Assembly: GCA_013314735.1 (NCBI GenBank)
Contig: JABUFD010000001.1
Location: 1,116,001-1,180,000 of the forward strand
Direction: 5' to 3'
Source: Anaerolineae bacterium
GTDB lineage: Bacteria > Chloroflexota > Anaerolineae > Anaerolineales > Anaerolineaceae
Length of the DNA stretch: 64,000 bases
A model generated the notes under the pieces. The model saw nothing but the letters and a program-made list of their open reading frames with translations. It did not search any database and was not told where the DNA came from. Position numbers and translations under genes: made by a program. Below, one piece after another: positions 60,005 to 64,000 of this stretch. Numbering within the stretch: the first letter of the stretch is position 1; the number at the start of each line of letters is the position of its first letter.

Positions 60005-60268
60005 TTATTCCATCGAGTTTAAACGAGCCATTAAACGGCTTTTGCGACGGGCAGCATTGTTCTTGTGGAGAACACCTTTTTGTGCCGCAAGGTCCAACGA
60101 CCGGACTGCCTGTTTGACTTCTTCTTCTGCAGCTTCTTTGTTGCCGGTTTCGATCGCTGCCAATGCTTTACGGATGTAGGTACGAGCAGAGCCGCGATAA
60201 ATTCGGTTGTGAAGTCGTTTTTTCTCGTTTTGTTTATTTCGCTTGATCTGAGACTTAATGTTTGCCAA
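60005..60268 (-). CDS. rpsT: Ribosomal protein bS20
   Basis: 87 residues, the normal length. It begins (M)ANIKSQIKRNKQNEKKR, the bS20 signature, and is a basic helical protein that binds 16S rRNA. The start is TTG at 60268, with GGAGG six bases upstream; an in-frame ATG at 60289 would add seven residues not found in the family and lacks a site. Two candidate promoters lie upstream. Confidence 0.95.
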   Translation of the reverse strand: MANIKSQIKRNKQNEKKRLHNRIYRGSARTYIRKALAAIETGNKEAAEEEVKQAVRSLDLAAQKGVLHKNNAARRKSRLMARLNSME

Positions 60269-60320
60269 AATATTCCTCCAGTTGACCACGATACAGTAAT
60301 ATCTCGAAACGCAAGTGCGG

Positions 60321-60329
60321 ATTTTATCA
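60321..60329 (-). promoter_or_regulatory. Extended -10 promoter of rpsT (proximal)
   Basis: TGA-TAAAAT on the minus strand, about 53 bases upstream of the TTG start. It lacks a good -35. Confidence 0.45.
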
Positions 60330-60420
60330 CACTTTGTTAAAATCTACCAGACCAGAGACAGGGATTTTTTCTGGCCAGGCGGAACTGAAACAGCATGGAA
60401 GGTTTTTTGAGGGTTGCATT

Positions 60421-60449
60421 ATTATAAGCAACCTCCCAAAAATTCGCAA
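60421..60449 (-). promoter_or_regulatory. Candidate distal promoter of rpsT
   Basis: TTGCGA (60444-60449), 17-base spacer and perfect TATAAT (60421-60426), on the minus strand just after the end of the MFS gene. The -10 sits in the loop of an imperfect hairpin, which could instead be a weak terminator of the MFS gene. In the 189 bases between the MFS gene and rpsT I see only these elements. Confidence 0.5.
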
Positions 60450-60457
60450 GAGTGAAG

Positions 60458-61777
60458 CTAATAAGTGTCCGCCAATGGTTGATCTTTCGTTTCAATTGGG
60501 ATCATATAAGAAGATATGGCTGCTAGGATATAACTGCCCGAAAATACCAGCATTGGAACCAGGAATGATTCACCCAGCAGCAACCCGCCCAATGTAGGGG
60601 CAATTGCACCGGAAATGCGCGTAAAAGCAGATGCTGTTCCCATCCCTGTGCCCCGGAGTGCGGTTGGATATACTTCAGGTGTGAAGGCATACAATGCGCC
60701 CCATGCGCCCAATGCAAAGAATGACATCCAGATTCCCATGAACACTACGAAACCAAGTGAATTCGCTGCGGCAAACAGGTAGGTAAAAACACCGCTTAAT
60801 AATAAGTACACCGCCAGCGTCTTCTTTCTACCCCACTTTTCCACAAGGTAAGCTGCGGAAAAATAACCCGGTAGTTGAGCCAATGCAAGGATGAATGTAT
60901 TACGGTACACCGGAAGCATTTCCATCCCGGATGACCGAAAATAATTCGGCAGCCATGTAAATATCCCATAATACCCAAAGGATATGAAGAACCAGACCAA
61001 CCATAAGAAAATCGTGGTTTGCCGGAAGTTTGGCCGCAACAGGTCCGCCATCCGGGTCTTGGGCTGTGGTGCAAGTTCATACAGGCCGTCTGCCTCAATG
61101 TGATTGCCGTTCGTCGCAGCCACATTCTGCAGAACCTGAAAAGCCTGGGCAGTTTTGCCGCGTGTCAATAAATAACGAGGAGACTCAGGAACCATCCTGC
61201 GAATCAAGAAAATGATCAAGCCAGGCACCGCTGACAACGCCAATAACCACCGCCATCCCAATCTCGGCACGACCAACCAGGCCAGCCCGGCTGCCACAAT
61301 CGTCCCTAAAGCCCAGAATGCTTCCAGTAAAACAAGGTAACGGCCACGTTTTTGCGTGGGCAGGTACTCAGAAAACATACTGTAGTCCACCGGCAAAGTC
61401 CCACCCACCCCAAAACCAGTCAGGCTGCGCAATACCATCAACACAATAAAACTGGGGGAAAAGGCAGAAAGCAAACCAAAACCGGAATCAATCGCAATGG
61501 TCGCAATGAAGCCTGCTTTTCGGCCAATCAGGTCACTGACCCGCCCCCATATCACTGCACCAGCCAGCATCCCCAGGAAAATCGCTGTACTCAACAGACC
61601 TTTTTGCGCTGCAGTAAGCCCCCATTCTTCCGCGATGGCGGGCACCGCAAAGGCTATCAGGAGTACTTCCATTGCATCGGCGGCCCAACCTAACCCGCAA
61701 ATCCACAACAGGCGTTTCTGAAAGGTTCCAAATCCAGCCTGCTCAATTGCTTCATCAAATGTAACCTTCCGATTCAT
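60458..61777 (-). CDS. MFS transporter, sugar/organic-acid porter type (NiaP/SV2-like)
   Basis: 439 residues with about 12 membrane helices. LLWICGLGWAADAMEVLLIA in helix 1, the RVSDLIGRKAGF loop 2-3 signature, and AFTPEVYPTALRGTGMG near helix 10 are typical of the metabolite:H+ symporter/sugar porter branch. Substrate unknown; niacin, aromatic acids and sugars occur in relatives. The ATG at 61777 is preceded by GGAGGAG at five bases; the frame upstream (to 61849) is rejected. It is divergent from gmk. Confidence 0.85.
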   Translation of the reverse strand: MNRKVTFDEAIEQAGFGTFQKRLLWICGLGWAADAMEVLLIAFAVPAIAEEWGLTAAQKGLLSTAIFLGMLAGAVIWGRVSDLIGRKAGFIATIAIDSGFGLLSAFSPSFIVLMVLRSLTGFGVGGTLPVDYSMFSEYLPTQKRGRYLVLLEAFWALGTIVAAGLAWLVVPRLGWRWLLALSAVPGLIIFLIRRMVPESPRYLLTRGKTAQAFQVLQNVAATNGNHIEADGLYELAPQPKTRMADLLRPNFRQTTIFLWLVWFFISFGYYGIFTWLPNYFRSSGMEMLPVYRNTFILALAQLPGYFSAAYLVEKWGRKKTLAVYLLLSGVFTYLFAAANSLGFVVFMGIWMSFFALGAWGALYAFTPEVYPTALRGTGMGTASAFTRISGAIAPTLGGLLLGESFLVPMLVFSGSYILAAISSYMIPIETKDQPLADTY

Positions 61778-61861
61778 CGTTACTCCTCCACATTCCTTCC
61801 ATTCATCATTGGACTTGAACCCATTCCCGCAGAGCTCAAGATTCTGCATGGAAAATCAAGG

Positions 61862-61867
61862 TATAAT
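61862..61867 (+). promoter_or_regulatory. Putative -10 of the gmk-rhomboid unit
   Basis: Perfect TATAAT. It overlaps the upstream part of the open frame, so translation must start at or after about 61885. No clear -35. Confidence 0.45.
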
Positions 61868-61889
61868 AGAAACCAATCAATCTTACCAT

Positions 61890-62549
61890 ATGGAAGAAAT
61901 GCGAACCTCATTCATGGATCCGAAAATTAATTTTGACATTTTCAATCCCACGCCATTATTGATTGTTATTTCGGGTCTGTCGGGTGCCGGAAAAGACGCT
62001 GTGGTTGGTAAATTGAAAGAGAAAGAATTCCCTTTTCACTTTGTTGTGACAGCCACAAGCCGCCCACCCCGCCCAAACGAAGTGAACGGTGTGGATTACT
62101 TCTTTTTCACCCGTGACGAGTTCCAAGCAATGATCGCCCGGGGTGATTTAATTGAGTATGCGCTTGTATATGACCAATTTAAAGGCGTACCAAAACAACA
62201 GGTGGAAGCCGCACTGAGCAGTGGCAAAGATGTGGTTATGCGCGTGGATTACCAGGGCGCTAAAACGATCAGAAGCATGTATCCGGATGCCAGGTTGATC
62301 TTTATCCTGCCTGAAAATCCTTTGGAATGGTTAAAACGTCTTGTTGACCGCGGTGAGGATAGCGAAGAACAATTAAAAATCAGATTGGATACCGCCCAAA
62401 AGGAAATGGAAGCTGCCCGTTGCTACTTTGATTACGTCGTTATCAACCCTGAAGGCAAGTTAGATCAAGCCGCCGATATGGTGATATCAATCATCAATGC
62501 GGAACACCATCGTATCCTTCGCCAACATGATGACAAATCCTGCGCCTGA
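61890..62549 (+). CDS. gmk: Guanylate kinase
   Basis: 219 residues from this start. P-loop GLSGAGKD (29-36), GMP-binding TATSRPPRPNEVNGVDYFF and a lid region follow in the usual order. It phosphorylates GMP to GDP. The start is uncertain: ATG codons at 61890, 61899 and 61914 are all possible and none has a well-spaced ribosome site (GGAAG precedes 61899 by only two bases). Earlier candidates (TTG at 61809, ATG at 61848) precede or overlap the -10 at 61862. The end overlaps the rhomboid gene by 23 bases. Confidence 0.93.
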   Translation: MEEMRTSFMDPKINFDIFNPTPLLIVISGLSGAGKDAVVGKLKEKEFPFHFVVTATSRPPRPNEVNGVDYFFFTRDEFQAMIARGDLIEYALVYDQFKGVPKQQVEAALSSGKDVVMRVDYQGAKTIRSMYPDARLIFILPENPLEWLKRLVDRGEDSEEQLKIRLDTAQKEMEAARCYFDYVVINPEGKLDQAADMVISIINAEHHRILRQHDDKSCA

Positions 62550-63312
62550 TACCAACCCCGATAATGGGCAGGTTGTCGAGGGTTTAAATGATACCTCCAA
62601 TCCGCCAGTCATCCAATATCAGCTCCCAGCCAGGCGGCCAATGGTCACTTACCTGTTGATGGCGCTGACCGTGCTTGTTTATGCCGGCCAGGTTCTCACC
62701 CGGCAGGTGTATCAGGTTGATCTGCCCGCCGCATTTGGGATGAAGATCAACGAAGCCATTATCAATGGCCAGGTTTGGCGACTGGTGACGCCAGTTTTAC
62801 TGCATGCCGATGTAATACATATCCTTTTTAATATGTATGCCCTGTTCGCCTTCGGACGACGTATGGAACGGTTTTATGGGCACAGCCGGTTTACCTGGCT
62901 GTACCTGCTGGCCGGGCTCAGCGGGAACATTTTTTCATTTTACTTCCAGGCTGCACCGTCATTGGGGGCCTCAACTGCGATTTTTGGTCTTGTCGCCGCT
63001 GAGGGTATCTTCATTTATACCAATCGGAAATTTTTCCCGAATGCCGGACGTGCATTGCGAGAAATCATTATGATCGTCGCAATCAACCTCGTTTTGGGGT
63101 TCTCTGCCCAATTTGATAACTGGGGACATCTGGGGGGGTTGGTAGGCGGGGCGGCCTTTGCCTGGTTTGCAGGGCCTTTCCTTGACATTCGCAATACAGC
63201 AGAAGGCCTGCAGATTTATGACCGCCACCACGGGAGACTCGCTTGGCAGGTGACGGTCGCAGAAAGCTTGATCCTGATCTTACTGGCAGCTGTTCGTATA
63301 ACCTCTGCTTGA
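62527..63312 (+). CDS. Rhomboid-family intramembrane serine protease
   Basis: 261 residues with six or seven membrane helices. Catalytic dyad Ser149 (GASTAIFG) and His201 (NWGHLGGLVGG); HILFNMYALF (98-107) supplies the oxyanion-side His98 and Asn102. It cleaves membrane proteins within the bilayer; substrate unknown. The ATG at 62527 (or 62530) overlaps the end of gmk; no clear ribosome site, so coupled translation is likely. An upstream in-frame ATG at 62497 is an alternative. Confidence 0.92.
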   Translation: MMTNPAPDTNPDNGQVVEGLNDTSNPPVIQYQLPARRPMVTYLLMALTVLVYAGQVLTRQVYQVDLPAAFGMKINEAIINGQVWRLVTPVLLHADVIHILFNMYALFAFGRRMERFYGHSRFTWLYLLAGLSGNIFSFYFQAAPSLGASTAIFGLVAAEGIFIYTNRKFFPNAGRALREIIMIVAINLVLGFSAQFDNWGHLGGLVGGAAFAWFAGPFLDIRNTAEGLQIYDRHHGRLAWQVTVAESLILILLAAVRITSA

Positions 63313-63317
63313 TGGTA

Positions 63318-64000
63318 TTAATTCGCCGGCAGCATAATTTGTAACGTCGTCCGTGCTGGTTGGTCAGCCATCACATAGATCAATACATTTCGTTCCTCTT
63401 TGGCAAAAACATACATCATCAGGTTTTGCGAACTCATCGCTGTCGTATTTTCCAGCGACCAACCCAGGTTCTCCATTTCTGACGTGAAATACGCCTCCAC
63501 TTTCTCATGGTCGTCTCCTGTTGAGTACGAGATGATCAGGTATTCTTCTGCTTCAGACGTCATCACATCGCCATTGTTGGGTTGGTAGACAGGTATGTCT
63601 GCCGGCAATTTTTCAATCTTACTCACAGAACCCACCGTTGCAGTTGGCTCCGCAAGATCAGATGGCGTTGCTGTGGCCAAAGCTTGATCCTGTTCTAGAT
63701 CAACTAGCGTTGCCTCTTCCTGATCGGGCGTGGCAGGATTCAAACCTGGTATTTGCGTTTCTGCCTGCTTTCCAAACATTCCCGATTGCCATAAGATAGT
63801 GAGAACAATGACAACCAGGCATCCGATACTGAGCAGGATTCCCCCGCCAATTGCCAATGGAACCCATTTCTTTTTCAACGGTTTCACCGGTTCTCGCGAA
63901 GAGGAATGCTGTATTCCAGGCATCGAAACTTCAGGTCTTCTTTCTCCCTTACTCTGAAGCGTTGATGCATCGAAATCATCCTGGTGAAGATCACCGCGAA
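63318..64000 (-). CDS. Single-pass membrane protein with Thr/Pro-type linker, cut by window edge
   Basis: The frame stays open to the window edge, so the N terminus is missing; an internal ATG at 63923 has no ribosome site. In order: a basic, low-complexity segment, one membrane helix (23-45 counted from that ATG), a linker rich in Ala/Thr/Pro/Glu (~50-100), and a C-terminal alpha-beta domain (~105-200: LPADIPVYQPNNGDVM..., EKVEAYFTSEMENLGW). The C-terminal domain resembles small extracellular domains common next to such linkers in Chloroflexi, function unknown. It is convergent with the rhomboid gene with a five-base gap. Confidence 0.65.
   Translation of the reverse strand, partial: RGDLHQDDFDASTLQSKGERRPEVSMPGIQHSSSREPVKPLKKKWVPLAIGGGILLSIGCLVVIVLTILWQSGMFGKQAETQIPGLNPATPDQEEATLVDLEQDQALATATPSDLAEPTATVGSVSKIEKLPADIPVYQPNNGDVMTSEAEEYLIISYSTGDDHEKVEAYFTSEMENLGWSLENTTAMSSQNLMMYVFAKEERNVLIYVMADQPARTTLQIMLPAN

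Noticed and set aside
60405-60436. Hairpin as rho-independent terminator of the MFS transporter
   Set aside because: The stem has a mismatch or bulge and no T-run on either strand; a promoter with correct spacing overlaps it.
1-64000. CRISPR arrays, insertion sequences, prophage genes, tRNA or rRNA genes
   Set aside because: No regularly spaced repeats, transposase or integrase motifs, terminal inverted repeats, cloverleaf or rRNA signatures were found while reading both strands.

Overview
The window reads as bacterial chromosome from a Chloroflexi-type organism, most likely class Anaerolineae. Reasons: Thr/Pro-rich linkers on membrane-anchored proteins (15003-16268, 63318-64000), a split glycine decarboxylase (gcvPA/gcvPB), trmFO, a YggS/YggT/PgeF cluster, many TPR and PAS/GAF signalling proteins, and divergent but intact housekeeping proteins. 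This assignment is inference from gene content; there is no rRNA in the window. Gene density is high. I see no tRNA, rRNA, CRISPR array, insertion sequence or prophage.

Layout. 1-8054 (minus): the 5' end of a polyphosphate kinase 2 gene, rpoC standing alone without rpoB, and a large membrane sensor kinase whose phospho-acceptor His is replaced by Gln. 8224-12147 (plus): a GH2 beta-mannosidase and an Atg22/UMF1-type MFS transporter. 12197-14857 (minus): the yebC-ruvC-rRNA methyltransferase-ruvA operon. 15003-18269: a surface protein with golvesin-like domains, an AAA ATPase and dinB. 18345-21823 (plus): a tandem glycine riboswitch followed by gcvH-gcvPA-gcvPB. 21908-24643: alaS with a 5' leader hairpin.

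24776-37914 (all minus) is the most unusual region. It encodes sigma-54 (rpoN, with an inserted zinc-ribbon-like motif), a PAS/GAF histidine kinase and an NtrC-type activator with no DNA-binding domain. A second operon follows: a small two-helix membrane protein, an ~1820-residue TPR protein, and a TPR/gingipain-like (C25) cysteine peptidase split by a frameshift at a run of seven G. Consensus -24/-12 sigma-54 promoters lie in front of both operons (37899-37914 and 33229-33246), so the module appears self-contained and autoregulated. It is the best candidate here for an undescribed system.

37962-44306 (plus): trmFO, an M28 lipoprotein peptidase, a soluble histidine kinase, an aminotransferase, hflX and a small membrane protein. 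44378-47262: rpmF and a membrane-anchored NACHT-HEAT STAND ATPase. 47287-51523 (minus): an L,D-transpeptidase, a DUF2085 protein, pgeF, yggS, yggT and DUF167. 51613-60268 (minus): a ferredoxin-like Fe-S protein, an S9 peptidase, nadD, obg, a cyclic 2,3-diphosphoglycerate synthetase-like GTPase, argS and rpsT. 60458-64000: an MFS transporter (minus), gmk and a rhomboid protease (plus), and a membrane protein cut by the window edge (minus).

Several starts differ from the longest open frame because a clear Shine-Dalgarno or promoter element rules out the longer version. These cases are explained entry by entry.
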